A DNA stretch of 64,000 bases from positions 248,001 to 312,000 of the forward strand of contig NZ_LT635455.1 of NCBI RefSeq assembly GCF_900119915.1, read 5' to 3'. Both the position numbers and the translations under genes were made by a program. Numbering within the stretch: position 1 is the stretch's first letter; each line of letters opens with the position of its first letter. Origin of the DNA: Olsenella timonensis (GTDB lineage: Bacteria > Actinomycetota > Coriobacteriia > Coriobacteriales > Atopobiaceae). The notes beneath the pieces were generated by a model. It saw nothing but the letters and a program-made list of their open reading frames with translations. It was not told where the DNA came from and ran no database searches. This document shows, in pieces, positions 53,213 through 62,361 of the stretch.

Positions 53213-54058
53213 TTACTCCCCAATTGTGGAGGCGCTCTGCGCGCGCTCGCGGAGCGCCCGGTTGCGCAGGTTGGTGACCGTGGCCTCCATGCCGTGCGGC
53301 GCATAGGCCATCCCCTGCAGCGACGTGAGGTCGTGGGGCAGGTATGCCGCCAACGACAGCTCCGCCGTCTGCTCGACGTGCTCCGGGACCGGTCCGGGCG
53401 TCGCCGTGAGGGCGAGGACCCGTGCCCCCTTTGCCCCGAGCCTGCGCTCGTACTCGCTGGCGGGGTCGTCAGGCCGCTCGGCCCGTGCGTCGCGACTCTC
53501 CCAGAGCAGCTCATACCCTGCTAGGGGAACCTGCGTGAGCATGAAGTCAAAGAGCGGCTGGCTGTCGGTGCGCATGCGGACCTCGCCGCCCTCGGTCAGC
53601 ACGTCGCGGAAGTCCATGAGTCGCTCCATGCAGGCCATGCGCTTGTGGGCGTCGCGCTTGCGTGGGAACGGGGTCGGGAAGTTGAGGTGGATCACGGAGA
53701 GCTCCCCGGCCGAGAAGAGCTCTCGCACGCGCATGCCCGTGCCGGGAACGACGACCACGTTGGGCAGCCCGCTCTCGCAGACGCGCTGGGCGGCGTAGGC
53801 GACGCAGATCGGCTCCGAGTCCATGGCGACGAAGAGGACGTCGGGCTCTCGGCGCGCCGCTTCGACCACAAACCCGCCCTTTCCGCAGCCGAGGTCGAGG
53901 CGAGCCTCCCGGTAGGGGTCGGCGCCGATGGGCGAGCAGGCCTCGACCCAGCGGCCGCGCAGGCTCTCGGGCCGGAGCTCTATGGCACGACCGTAGCGCT
54001 CGAGGCGCTCCTCGAGCACGAAGTTCTTCGGAAGCCGGGCATGAAGCGCGTGAGGCAT
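53213..54058 (-). CDS. trmB: TrmB-like tRNA (guanine-N7)-methyltransferase
   Basis: A 281-residue protein with the TrmB layout. LDLGCGKGGFVVEAA (about 54-68) is the SAM loop and VIHLNFPTPFPRKRDAHKR (122-140) matches the FPDPW-type catalytic segment. The Asp of FPDPW is Thr129 here, so activity may differ from canonical TrmB. The C-terminus is longer than in E. coli TrmB. It is expected to act on tRNA G46. ATG 54058 lies downstream of the 35-bp hairpin. Confidence 0.8.
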   Translation of the reverse strand: MPHALHARLPKNFVLEERLERYGRAIELRPESLRGRWVEACSPIGADPYREARLDLGCGKGGFVVEAARREPDVLFVAMDSEPICVAYAAQRVCESGLPNVVVVPGTGMRVRELFSAGELSVIHLNFPTPFPRKRDAHKRMACMERLMDFRDVLTEGGEVRMRTDSQPLFDFMLTQVPLAGYELLWESRDARAERPDDPASEYERRLGAKGARVLALTATPGPVPEHVEQTAELSLAAYLPHDLTSLQGMAYAPHGMEATVTNLRNRALRERAQSASTIGE

Positions 54059-54083
54059 GGGGTGGGACTCCGATTCGTGTTGG

Positions 54084-54118
54084 GACCTACCAAAGGGGTC
54101 TGACCCCTTTGGTAGGTC
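54084..54118. repeat. Perfect 35-bp inverted repeat between yfbR and trmB
   Basis: GACCTACCAAAGGGGTC, one T, then the exact complement. The right arm overlaps the last codons and stop of the yfbR-like gene. It could be a terminator without a U-tract or a REP-like element that stabilises the message of the upstream genes. Confidence 0.75.
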
Positions 54119-54761
54119 AGAGGAGGTCGTCGAGGGTGGCGCCGTAGGAGGGGAGGAACTCGGACAGGAAGCTCGCGACCTCGGGCAGCTCGGAGGCCAT
54201 CTCGTCCACGGCCGCCCGGCAGCTCTCCTCGGCGCTCGCGAACTCCGTGTTGCCCGAGCGCGCCTCCTCGACGCACTTGATGAGTGCGGAGACCTTGTCG
54301 GCGGCCTTCACGAGGCGGCGCAGGTAGCGCTCGTCCTCGGACGCGTCGTCCGACACCCAGAGAACGTCCTCGAGCGCCGGTCGCAGGTCGGCGGGCAGGG
54401 TGTCGAGCAGCCGCTCCTCGGCGCTGCGCTCGACAGCCTTGTAGGCGTCGCGGATGGTGCCGTCGTGGTACTTGACGGGCGTGGGGAGGTCCCCGGTGAT
54501 GATCTCCGAGGCGTCGTGGTAGAGCGCCACGAGCGCGGCGCGCTCGGCGTCGAGCGCGCGGCCAAACCGCGCGTTGCCGATGACGCACAGCATGTGCGCG
54601 ATGAGCGCCACCTCGAGCGAGTGCTCGGAGAGGTTCTCGGGCCGCGAGCTGCGCATGAGCGACCACCGCTCGATGTACTTCATGCGCGAGAGGATGGCGA
54701 GGAAGTGGGACTCCCCCGGCGCCTGGGGTCCGCGCGACGACGCGACGTTCTTCTCGGCCAC
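54117..54761 (-). CDS. YfbR-like HD-domain 5'-nucleotidase
   Basis: A 214-residue HD protein. ESHFLAILSRMKYIERWSLM, ENLSEHSLEVALIAHML and LYHDASEIITGDLPTPVKYH match E. coli YfbR, including the metal-binding His and HD pair. It dephosphorylates deoxyribonucleoside monophosphates. It starts with GTG at 54761 sharing one base with the pyrophosphatase stop, so the genes are coupled. Confidence 0.88.
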   Translation of the reverse strand: MAEKNVASSRGPQAPGESHFLAILSRMKYIERWSLMRSSRPENLSEHSLEVALIAHMLCVIGNARFGRALDAERAALVALYHDASEIITGDLPTPVKYHDGTIRDAYKAVERSAEERLLDTLPADLRPALEDVLWVSDDASEDERYLRRLVKAADKVSALIKCVEEARSGNTEFASAEESCRAAVDEMASELPEVASFLSEFLPSYGATLDDLL

Positions 54762-56428
54762 TAGTCCTGGTCCTCCTGGATGCTCTGCAGCGTTGCCATG
54801 AGGGCGGGGATGACCTGCTTCTTGCGGCTCACCACGCCGGGCAGGAGGGCCATGCCGTCGTGCGGCTCCACGTCGAAGGCGCGCGCGACGATGCTCTCGG
54901 CGCCCTCGCCGTACCACAGGATCTCACTCGACGAGCTCTTGACGTCGGTGAACAGGTAGAAGACGAGCGGCAGCTCCTCCTCGCGCGCCGCCTCGGCGAG
55001 GTAGGGTCCCACGAGTGCCTCGGCCGCGGCGCGGCTCCTGTCGGTCATGTAGCTGCCCTGGCCCACGCCGAACTTGACGTTGCCGCGGGAGAAGACCTTG
55101 AAGTCGGCGCCGAAGACCTCCTCGGCGGTGCGGCCGGTGAGGTCGGCGCCTGCCTCGAACATGGCGTCGGCGTAGCTCTCAATGTCCACGCCCGCGATCT
55201 TGGCGAGTGCCTCGGCGGCGTCGCGGTCGACCTGGGTGCAGGTGGGGGAGCGGAACGCCAGCGTGTCGGAGAGGATCGCCGAGAGCATGAGCCCGGCGAT
55301 GTCGGCGGGAATCTCCACGCCGCTCTCGCGGTACATCATGTGGACGATCGTGCAGGTGCAGCCCACGGGCATGTTGCGGAAGTAGGCCGGCCCGCTCGTC
55401 TCGATCGACCCGATGCGGTGGTGGTCGATGATCTCCATGATTTCTGCCTGCTCAAGGCCCTCGACCGACTGCGAGCGCTCGTTGTGGTCGACGAGGATGA
55501 CGTGCTTGCGCTTGGCGGAGAGCAGGTTGGGGGAGCTCACCAGGCCCACGTACTTGCTGTCCTCGTCTATGACGGGGAAGAAGCGGTGGCGCGAGCGCGC
55601 CATCATCTTGCGCGCGTCGTCGATCGCGGTGTTGACGCTCACCTTGAGGATGCCCTCGGAGAGCATCTTGGCGCGCACGGGGATGGACATGGAGACGAGG
55701 CGCGCGGCCGCGTAGGTGTCATAGGGGGTGGTGATGATCGCGCAGCCGTGGCGCTCGGCGGAGGCGATGACGCGGTGCGAGATGTGGGCGCTGCAGCACA
55801 CGATCAGGCAGCGGGCGTCGCACTCGACGGCAAACTGCTGCGTCTCGTAGCGGTTGGTGGTGAGCACGATGTCGCCGGGCTCGACGGTGTCCTCCATGAG
55901 CTCGGGCGTGGTACCCACGCGGACGTGACCGCCGTCGACGCGAGCCGTGGGGTCGCCGAGGATCATCTCGCCCTTGAGCGTGTCGATGATGTTGGCGTAG
56001 CAGGTGTGCGACTCGCCGATCACGCTCGTGTCAAAGACGTCCATGTTGGCGTTGGCGATGTCCTTGACGGCGATGAGGCCCTCGAGGTTGTTCTCGTCGT
56101 CTGTGACGCAGAGGGTGTCGGTCTTTGCCTCGCGCATGAGGTTCCATGCCGAGAAGAGGCTCATCTCGCCGTCGATGCCGCCCTGGCGCTGAATCTCGGT
56201 GTCCTTGATCTGCGGTGTGACGGAGGTGATGAGCTGCGGCTCGTCGAAGCCAAAGTGGCGCAGCACGAACGCGGTCTCCCGGTTGACGGCGCCCGCGCGG
56301 CGCGGCTCGTAGATGTTGGTGTGCTCCACCTCGTTCTTGAGGTGGGCGTAGGCGATCGCCGAGCAGATGCTGTCGGTGTCGGGGTGGAGATGACCTATGA
56401 CGTTGATCTTGCGGATTCCCTCAGGCAT
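54761..56428 (-). CDS. Manganese-dependent inorganic pyrophosphatase with CBS-DRTGG insert
   Basis: A 555-residue family II pyrophosphatase. GHLHPDTDSICSAIAYAHL is the DHH-family motif, IMEIIDHHRIGSIETSGPAY the second half, and DVKSSSSEILWYGEGAE the DHHA2 substrate region. A large insert with CBS domains (about 75-140 and 280-330) and a DRTGG region between suggests nucleotide regulation. It hydrolyses PPi, so it influences the PPi-dependent glycolysis suggested by the PPi-PFK. ATG 56428 has GAGGAGCG upstream. Confidence 0.93.
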   Translation of the reverse strand: MPEGIRKINVIGHLHPDTDSICSAIAYAHLKNEVEHTNIYEPRRAGAVNRETAFVLRHFGFDEPQLITSVTPQIKDTEIQRQGGIDGEMSLFSAWNLMREAKTDTLCVTDDENNLEGLIAVKDIANANMDVFDTSVIGESHTCYANIIDTLKGEMILGDPTARVDGGHVRVGTTPELMEDTVEPGDIVLTTNRYETQQFAVECDARCLIVCCSAHISHRVIASAERHGCAIITTPYDTYAAARLVSMSIPVRAKMLSEGILKVSVNTAIDDARKMMARSRHRFFPVIDEDSKYVGLVSSPNLLSAKRKHVILVDHNERSQSVEGLEQAEIMEIIDHHRIGSIETSGPAYFRNMPVGCTCTIVHMMYRESGVEIPADIAGLMLSAILSDTLAFRSPTCTQVDRDAAEALAKIAGVDIESYADAMFEAGADLTGRTAEEVFGADFKVFSRGNVKFGVGQGSYMTDRSRAAAEALVGPYLAEAAREEELPLVFYLFTDVKSSSSEILWYGEGAESIVARAFDVEPHDGMALLPGVVSRKKQVIPALMATLQSIQEDQD

Positions 56429-56612
56429 GATCGCTCCTCGTGAGTGGGATGGTCCCTCCGATTGTGCCACGCGGGGCGGACGTTTTCAGCCGGTCCCGGC
56501 CGAACGGCGCCATTCGTGCAGGCCGTGTGAACTTGCCCAAAAGGTGCCCGTCCTGTTTCTGGCAAGTATGATGGGGGGACGAGAAGAACCCCGCGAGAAG
56601 GCGAGAGACCCC

Positions 56613-58292
56613 ATGGCAGAGTTCGTCTACATGTTCAACCGCGCCCGCAAGGCCGTGCACGACAAGGTCATCCTCGACGACGTCACGGTGGGCGTCTATC
56701 CCGGCGCCAAGATCGGAGTGGTGGGCCCCAACGGCGCGGGCAAGTCGACGCTGCTCAAGGTCATGGCCGGCCTCGAGGACGTCTCCAACGGCGAGGCGCG
56801 CCTCACCCCCGGCTACACCGTGGGCATCCTCCAGCAGGAGCCGCCGCTCGACGAGGACAAGACCGTGCGCGAGAACATCGAGCAGGCCTTCGCCGACCTG
56901 CTGGCGAAGATCGAGCGCTTCAACCAGGTGAGCGCCGAGATGGCCGACCCCGACGCGGACTTCGACGCCCTCATGGCGGAGATGGGTCAGCTCCAGGACG
57001 AGATCGACGCCGCCAACGGCTGGGACCTCGACTCCCAGCTCTCCCAGGCCATGGACGCGCTCCAGTGCCCCGACCCGGACGCGCCCGTCTCCGTTCTCTC
57101 CGGCGGCGAGCGTCGTCGCGTGGCCCTGTGCAGGCTGCTCCTCGAGGCGCCCGACCTGCTGCTCCTCGACGAGCCCACCAACCATCTGGATGCCGAGTCG
57201 GTGCTGTGGCTCGAGCAGTTCCTCCATCGCTACCCCGGCGCCGTCATGGCCGTCACGCACGACCGCTACTTCCTCGACGACGTGGCCGAGTGGATCTGCG
57301 AGGTCGACCGCGGCCAGCTCTACCCCTACGAGGGGAACTACTCGACCTACCTCGAGAAGAAGGCGGCGCGCCTGGAGGCCCAGAGCCAGCAGGACGCCCG
57401 CCGCGCGAAGAAGATGAAGTCCGAGCTCGCGTGGGTTCGCAGCTCCCCGAAGGCGCGCCAGGCCAAGAACCGCGCGCGCCTCGAGCGCTACGAGCAGATG
57501 GAGGCCGAGGCCCGCACCTCCAAGCGCGTCGACTTCACCGACATCCACATCCCCGTCGGGCCGCGCCTGGGCGCCAAGGTGCTCGAGGCCGACCACCTCT
57601 CGAAGAGCTTCGGCGACCGCGTGCTCATCGACGACCTGTCCTTCAGCCTGCCGCGCAACGGCATCGTGGGCGTGATCGGCCCCAACGGCGTGGGCAAGTC
57701 CACGCTGTTCAAGATGATCGTCGGCCAGGAGCGTCCCACCTCCGGCTCCCTGACGGTGGGGGAGACCGTGCAGCTCTCCTACGTCGACCAGATGCGCGAG
57801 GGTCTGGACGCCGACAAGACCCTCTGGGAGGTCGTGAGCGACGGCAACGACTACATCCGCGTGGGCGAGACCGAGATCCCGAGCCGCGCCTACGTGGCGG
57901 CCTTCGGCTTCAAGGGCTCCGACCAGCAAAAGCGCGCGGGCGTGCTCTCCGGCGGCGAGCGCAACCGCCTGAACCTCGCGCTCACGCTGCGCCAGGGAGG
58001 CAACCTCCTGCTGCTCGACGAGCCGACCAACGACCTCGACGTCGAGACGCTGGAGAGCCTGGAGGAGGCGCTCGAGGAGTTCCCGGGCTGCTCCGTGGTG
58101 ATCTCCCACGACCGCTGGTTCCTCGACCGCGTTGCCACGCACATCCTCGCCTGGGAGGGGGACGACGAGCATCCCGGCCGCTGGCACTGGTTCGAGGGCA
58201 ACTTCGAGGCCTACCAGGCCGACCGCGAGAGGCGCCTCGGCGCCGAGGCGTCGAAGCCCCACCGCCTGCATCGCAAGCTCACCCGCGACTAG
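56613..58292 (+). CDS. ettA: ABC-F ATPase, EttA-like
   Basis: A 559-residue duplicated ABC ATPase with no membrane domain. Both halves have Walker A (GPNGAGKST, GPNGVGKST), signature LSGGERRRVALCRLL and LSGGERNRLNLALTL, and Walker B with LLLDEPTNHLD and LLLDEPTNDLD. An arm-linker region (KKMKSELAWVRSSPKARQAK near residue 265) fits EttA, an energy-sensing translation throttle at the ribosome E site. Start chosen for length like EttA (about 555). A T-run terminator follows. Confidence 0.92.
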   Translation: MAEFVYMFNRARKAVHDKVILDDVTVGVYPGAKIGVVGPNGAGKSTLLKVMAGLEDVSNGEARLTPGYTVGILQQEPPLDEDKTVRENIEQAFADLLAKIERFNQVSAEMADPDADFDALMAEMGQLQDEIDAANGWDLDSQLSQAMDALQCPDPDAPVSVLSGGERRRVALCRLLLEAPDLLLLDEPTNHLDAESVLWLEQFLHRYPGAVMAVTHDRYFLDDVAEWICEVDRGQLYPYEGNYSTYLEKKAARLEAQSQQDARRAKKMKSELAWVRSSPKARQAKNRARLERYEQMEAEARTSKRVDFTDIHIPVGPRLGAKVLEADHLSKSFGDRVLIDDLSFSLPRNGIVGVIGPNGVGKSTLFKMIVGQERPTSGSLTVGETVQLSYVDQMREGLDADKTLWEVVSDGNDYIRVGETEIPSRAYVAAFGFKGSDQQKRAGVLSGGERNRLNLALTLRQGGNLLLLDEPTNDLDVETLESLEEALEEFPGCSVVISHDRWFLDRVATHILAWEGDDEHPGRWHWFEGNFEAYQADRERRLGAEASKPHRLHRKLTRD

Positions 58293-58346
58293 CGGAGAAC
58301 TTCTCGGCGAACGGCGTCACAGAACCTCCACAGGCGGCTAGAATGA

Positions 58347-58374
58347 AGGGGCGTCCCCAGAGGGCGCCCTTTTT
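58347..58374 (+). terminator. Terminator after the ABC-F gene
   Basis: GGGGCGTCC pairs with GGGCGCCC across CCAGA, followed by five T residues. It lies 55 bases after the stop. Confidence 0.7.
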
Positions 58375-58417
58375 GTAAGAAGCGGTGCCCGCGCGGCGCC
58401 ATGGCGATAGGAGCAGC

Positions 58418-59386
58418 ATGCACGGAGAAGACATTCGCACCCGCAAGGCGGTCATCATCGGCGCCGGTCGCGTCGGCAGCCACGTGGCCCTGTGCCTCAT
58501 GTTCCAGCACCTCGTGAACGAGATCGTGTTCCTGGACGTCAACGCCGAGGCGGCGCGCGCCCAGGCCCTCGACCTCGAGGACCTCGCCTCCGGCCTCGGC
58601 GACTCGTTCACCATCCGCGTCGGCGAGTACGCCGACTGCAAGGACGCCCACTTCGTGATCCTCACCGCGGGACGCAGCCGCCGCCCCGGCGAGACGCGCC
58701 TCCAGATGCTCGACGGCACGATCAAGGTGCTCGACGGCATCGTCGGGCCGCTCAAGGACTCCGGCTTCCACGGCATCCTGATCAGCGTCTCCAACCCGGC
58801 GGACATCGTCGTGGAGTACCTCTATCGCAAGATGGGGCTGCCCCGCAGCCAGGTCTTCGGCACCGGCACCTCGCTCGACTCCGCGCGCCTGCGCCGCGTG
58901 CTCTCCGAGACGATCGACGTTTCCAGCCACCAGATCCAGGCCTTCTGCATGGGCGAGCACGGCGACTCCATGTTCATCCCCACCTCGCGCATCTCCGTCG
59001 AGGGCATCGGCCTGCGCGAGTACCTCTCCCTGCGCAACGACGTCGTGGATTCCATTGACTTCGACGACGTCATGCGCCGCGTGCGCGAGTCCGGCGCCGC
59101 GATCATCTCCGGCAAGGGCTGCACGGAGTTCGGCATCGCCTCGGTGGTCGCCGACCTCGTTACCTCGATCCTGCACAACGAGCGCCGTGTGGTTCCGCTT
59201 TCCGCCCACCTCGACGGCGAGTACGGCGAGTCCGGCATCTCGGCCGGCGTTCCCTGCATCATCGGTGACACGGGTGTCGACGCCGTGCTCGAGATCGACC
59301 TTTCGTATGACGAGCGCCGCGCCATGCGCAAGTCCTGCTCGATCATTCGCGACTACTGCGAGAAGGCCCTTCCTGCCGAGGAGTAG
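58418..59386 (+). CDS. L-lactate/2-hydroxyacid dehydrogenase family protein
   Basis: A 322-residue LDH/MDH-family enzyme. VIIGAGRVGSHVAL is the NAD loop, HAHFV..TAGRSRRPGETR the mobile loop (about 83-94), VFGTGTSLDSARLRR the next segment, and FCMGEHGDSMF carries the catalytic His. The mobile loop has Arg88 where typical LDHs have Gln, so substrate preference may lean to dicarboxylic or other 2-oxoacids. It regenerates NAD in fermentation. GGAGC precedes the ATG. Confidence 0.85.
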   Translation: MHGEDIRTRKAVIIGAGRVGSHVALCLMFQHLVNEIVFLDVNAEAARAQALDLEDLASGLGDSFTIRVGEYADCKDAHFVILTAGRSRRPGETRLQMLDGTIKVLDGIVGPLKDSGFHGILISVSNPADIVVEYLYRKMGLPRSQVFGTGTSLDSARLRRVLSETIDVSSHQIQAFCMGEHGDSMFIPTSRISVEGIGLREYLSLRNDVVDSIDFDDVMRRVRESGAAIISGKGCTEFGIASVVADLVTSILHNERRVVPLSAHLDGEYGESGISAGVPCIIGDTGVDAVLEIDLSYDERRAMRKSCSIIRDYCEKALPAEE

Positions 59387-59427
59387 CGCCGGGGGCGAGG
59401 GCATCGGCGCGACAGGGCCGACCGACC

Positions 59428-59461
59428 GCGGGGCGGGGCGCCATCGGGTGCCCCGCCCCGC
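59428..59461. terminator. GC hairpin after the LDH-like gene
   Basis: GCGGGGCGGGGC (59428-59439) pairs with GCCCCGCCCCGC (59450-59461). There is no U-tract. Likely transcript end. Confidence 0.5.
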
Positions 59462-59550
59462 AGCATGACGAAACCGTAATCAATTGGTTGCCGGGGGGGG
59501 GTTACCCTGTCGTAGAATGGCCCGGTGGTTTTTCCGGACGAAGGAGACGC

Positions 59551-60303
59551 ATGATTCGAATCGACCACGTGAGCAAGTCCTATGACGGCGGCGCCACGCT
59601 CGCCGTGCGCGACCTCTCCCTGGAGATCCGCTCCGGCGAGATCTTCGGCCTGCTCGGCCCCAACGGCGCGGGCAAGTCCACGCTGCTCAACATGCTCGCC
59701 AGCGTGCTGGCGCCCACCTCGGGCACCATCGAGCTCGACGGCGTGAACGTGGTGACGGACCCGCTCGCCGCCAAGCGCAACCTCTGCTTCGTGAGCGACT
59801 CCCCCGACCACCTGCTGCGCCTCAAGGGCCACGAGTTCCTCCGCTTCATTGCCGACGTCTACGAGGTCCCGGATGCCGTCCGCGGCGCGCGCATCGCCGA
59901 GCTCGCGCGCGAGTACGGCATGGAGGGGGAGCTTGACAACCAGATCCAGTCCTACTCCCACGGCATGCGCCAGAAGATGATGATCATGGGGGCGCTCCTG
60001 CCCGACCCGGCGATCTGGATCCTCGACGAGCCCATGACCGGCCTCGACCCCAAGGCCTCGTGGCTGCTCAAGCAGTCCATGCGCCGCCACGCCGACGCGG
60101 GCAAGACCGTGCTCTTCTCGACGCACGTCCTCGACGTGGCCGAGAAGGTCGTGGACCGCGTGGGCATCATCGCCCACGGCGAGCTGCTCTTCGTGGGCAC
60201 CGTGACCGAGATGCGCGAGCACTTCCGCTCGAACGGCTCCCTCGAGGAGATGTTCCTCGAGCTCACCTCCGACGAGTCCCCGCTCTCCGGGGAGGCCGAG
60301 TGA
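59551..60303 (+). CDS. ABC transporter ATP-binding protein
   Basis: A 250-residue ATPase with Walker A LLGPNGAGKST, signature SYSHGMRQKMMIMGALL and Walker B IWILDEPMTGLDP. SHGMRQ replaces the classic SGG, as seen in exporters of the Nat/Bce-like type. It works with the 600-residue permease encoded directly downstream, with one-base stop-start overlap (TGATG). Probably a multidrug or peptide exporter. ATG 59551 has GAAGGAGAC upstream. Confidence 0.9.
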   Translation: MIRIDHVSKSYDGGATLAVRDLSLEIRSGEIFGLLGPNGAGKSTLLNMLASVLAPTSGTIELDGVNVVTDPLAAKRNLCFVSDSPDHLLRLKGHEFLRFIADVYEVPDAVRGARIAELAREYGMEGELDNQIQSYSHGMRQKMMIMGALLPDPAIWILDEPMTGLDPKASWLLKQSMRRHADAGKTVLFSTHVLDVAEKVVDRVGIIAHGELLFVGTVTEMREHFRSNGSLEEMFLELTSDESPLSGEAE

Positions 60304-62105
60304 TGGCGCGCGGCACCGCGGCCGCCCAGCCCCTCTCCTGGCACCAGCTCAAGGTGATGCTGCGCGTGATCGTCAAGGGCGAGCAGCACCTGGACAGCAC
60401 CGGCATGGGCATCGGCGGCGACGAGTCCGGCGAGGGCCGCAAGGGCCTGTGGGGCAGGCTCGGCTCGGGGGCGCGCAAGGTTGCGATGGGCCTCCTCTTC
60501 CTGCTCCTTGCCGCCATGTTCTTCATGATGGGCTACATGATGGGGGAGCTCGGCGTCACGCCCTACATGGCACTCAGCCTCTGCGTGGTGTGCCTCGTGG
60601 GCCTCACGGTGCTCACGGGTCTCTACCAGGCCGTGAACACCCTCTACTTCGTCCGCGACCTGGGCTACTACCTCACGCTCCCCATCTCGGCGACCACCGT
60701 CATGTGGGCGAAGCTCGTCCACTTCCTCGGAATGTCGCTGCTCGGCGACCTCATCATCCTGCCCGTGGGGCTGGGGTGCCTGCTCGCCGCCGGGGCGGCG
60801 CCGCTCACGTGGGTCGCCATGACGGTCTCGTTCGTGCTGTGCGCCGTCGCCGTGAACCTGGCGCTCGTGATCGTCTGCGTGCCCGTGATGCGCTTCTCGC
60901 GCCTCGCGCACGACAAGGACCGCTTCTCTCGCGTCTTCGGCGGCATCATCGTCGTCCTGGCCCTCGCCATCGGCGTGGGGAGCCAGTTCGTCCTCCAGGG
61001 CGACGGCCTCGCCTCGCTCGCCTCCGGCTCCGAGCAGCTGTTCTCGTCCGGGGCTCCCGCGGTCGTGATGGGCTTGCTGTGCCCGCCGTCCCTGCTGGCG
61101 CGCCCGGTCGTCTCGGGCGACGCGGTCGGCGTCGCCGCCGGGCTACTCGGGATGCTCGCGAGCGTGGTGGTCTACGCGGTCGTGCTCTCCGTGGTGGCGC
61201 GGCGCTGGTACTTCGAGGGCGTGCAGGCGCTCCAGGGCGCCGGGGGCCGGCGCGGCCGCCGCGTGGAGGGCGCCGAGCTCGCCCAGGCCACGCGCACGCG
61301 GGGCGCGTTCGCCGCGAACCTCGGCCGCGACTGGAAGATGATGGTGCGCGTGCCCGTCTTCTTCAACCAGTTCGTGCTCAGCTCGCTGCTCATGCCGCTC
61401 TACTTCATCGTCATCATGGCGGTCAGCGGCATCGTGGGCGTCTCGCAGGCGGCGGACGCGGGCATGGACCCGTCGACGCTGCTGGAGATGGCGCGCTCGC
61501 TCACGGTCCTGCTCACGTTCGACAGCGAGGCGCTGGTGTGGTGCGCGGTGGGCGTGCTCGTCTTTGGCCTCTTCCTGGGCTTCTCGTCCTACTCCTTCAC
61601 GATGGGCGTGAGCCGCGACGGCGAGGACTTCTTCTTCATGCGTGCCCTGCCCATGAACTGGTCCGCCTACCTGGCCGCCAAGTTCGTCTCGCCGTTTCTG
61701 CTCTCCACGGCGCCGCTGCTTGTGCTGATCGTGGCGGCGATCGCCGTCCTGGGCGTCCCGGTGGCGTCCGGCGCCTACCTCGTCGGGGTCTATCTTGGGG
61801 CGACGGTCTCGCTCGGGCTGCTCTCGCTCGGCCTGGGCGCGCTCTTCCCCCGTCTCGCGTGGGAGAACGAGGCTCAGCTCGTCAAGGGCGGCGGTGCCAC
61901 GCTGATGGTCTTCGCGGGACTTCTGGTGGGGATCGTCGTCATGGCGCTCCCGGCGCTCGCGCTCCTTGCGTGCACGCTGTGGGGCATGCTCGAGCCCCCG
62001 GTCTCCCTTGCGCTGACGCTGGCGATCTTCGTCGTCGAGTGTGCCGTGCTCGCGTGGTGGGTCCTCGGGCCCTGCGCGCGCAGCCTCTCCCGTCGCGAGC
62101 GCTGA
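60303..62105 (+). CDS. ABC transporter permease
   Basis: A 600-residue polytopic membrane protein with about a dozen hydrophobic segments in two halves. A basic linker lies between (GGRRGRRVEGAELAQATRTR near residue 315). It is the partner of the preceding ATPase in an ABC-2-like exporter. Substrate unknown. The start ATG overlaps the ATPase stop. Confidence 0.85.
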   Translation: MARGTAAAQPLSWHQLKVMLRVIVKGEQHLDSTGMGIGGDESGEGRKGLWGRLGSGARKVAMGLLFLLLAAMFFMMGYMMGELGVTPYMALSLCVVCLVGLTVLTGLYQAVNTLYFVRDLGYYLTLPISATTVMWAKLVHFLGMSLLGDLIILPVGLGCLLAAGAAPLTWVAMTVSFVLCAVAVNLALVIVCVPVMRFSRLAHDKDRFSRVFGGIIVVLALAIGVGSQFVLQGDGLASLASGSEQLFSSGAPAVVMGLLCPPSLLARPVVSGDAVGVAAGLLGMLASVVVYAVVLSVVARRWYFEGVQALQGAGGRRGRRVEGAELAQATRTRGAFAANLGRDWKMMVRVPVFFNQFVLSSLLMPLYFIVIMAVSGIVGVSQAADAGMDPSTLLEMARSLTVLLTFDSEALVWCAVGVLVFGLFLGFSSYSFTMGVSRDGEDFFFMRALPMNWSAYLAAKFVSPFLLSTAPLLVLIVAAIAVLGVPVASGAYLVGVYLGATVSLGLLSLGLGALFPRLAWENEAQLVKGGGATLMVFAGLLVGIVVMALPALALLACTLWGMLEPPVSLALTLAIFVVECAVLAWWVLGPCARSLSRRER

Positions 62106-62253
62106 GGGTGTGTGCGGCCGCGCCGAGGGTGTGTGCGACATCGCAGGATTGATGTTCTTCTCGACAATGCACCTAGCTGCGGTTTTATGATTGCATGGTA
62201 CCGTATTAAAAGTCGAATAGTGCACATACCCTGACGGAGGGCGCGCATACCCT
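62104..62253. repeat. Four-copy AGGGTRTGYGC repeats in inverted orientation
   Basis: GAGGGTGTGTGCG occurs at 62104 and 62125. Complements of AGGGTATGTGC and AGGGTATGCGC occur at 62222-62232 and 62243-62253. The AT-rich middle (62170-62215) has no gene. Two direct plus two inverted copies suggest regulator sites or REP-like DNA. Confidence 0.55.
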
Positions 62254-62287
62254 GGCGAGCGAGCGAGAGCGCCGACTGGCGAGAAGA

Positions 62288-62318
62288 GCGGCGCGGCCCC
62301 ACGAGGCGGCCGCGCCGC
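62288..62318. repeat. GC-rich hairpin upstream of the last gene
   Basis: GCGGCGCGGCC (62288-62298) pairs with GGCCGCGCCGC (62308-62318). No U-tract. It lies about 45 bases before the ATG at 62362 and could affect its translation or end the ABC transcript. Confidence 0.45.
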
Positions 62319-62361
62319 TTCGGGTAGAATCCTCTCGTCGCCCAATCGAGAAAGGACCCCG

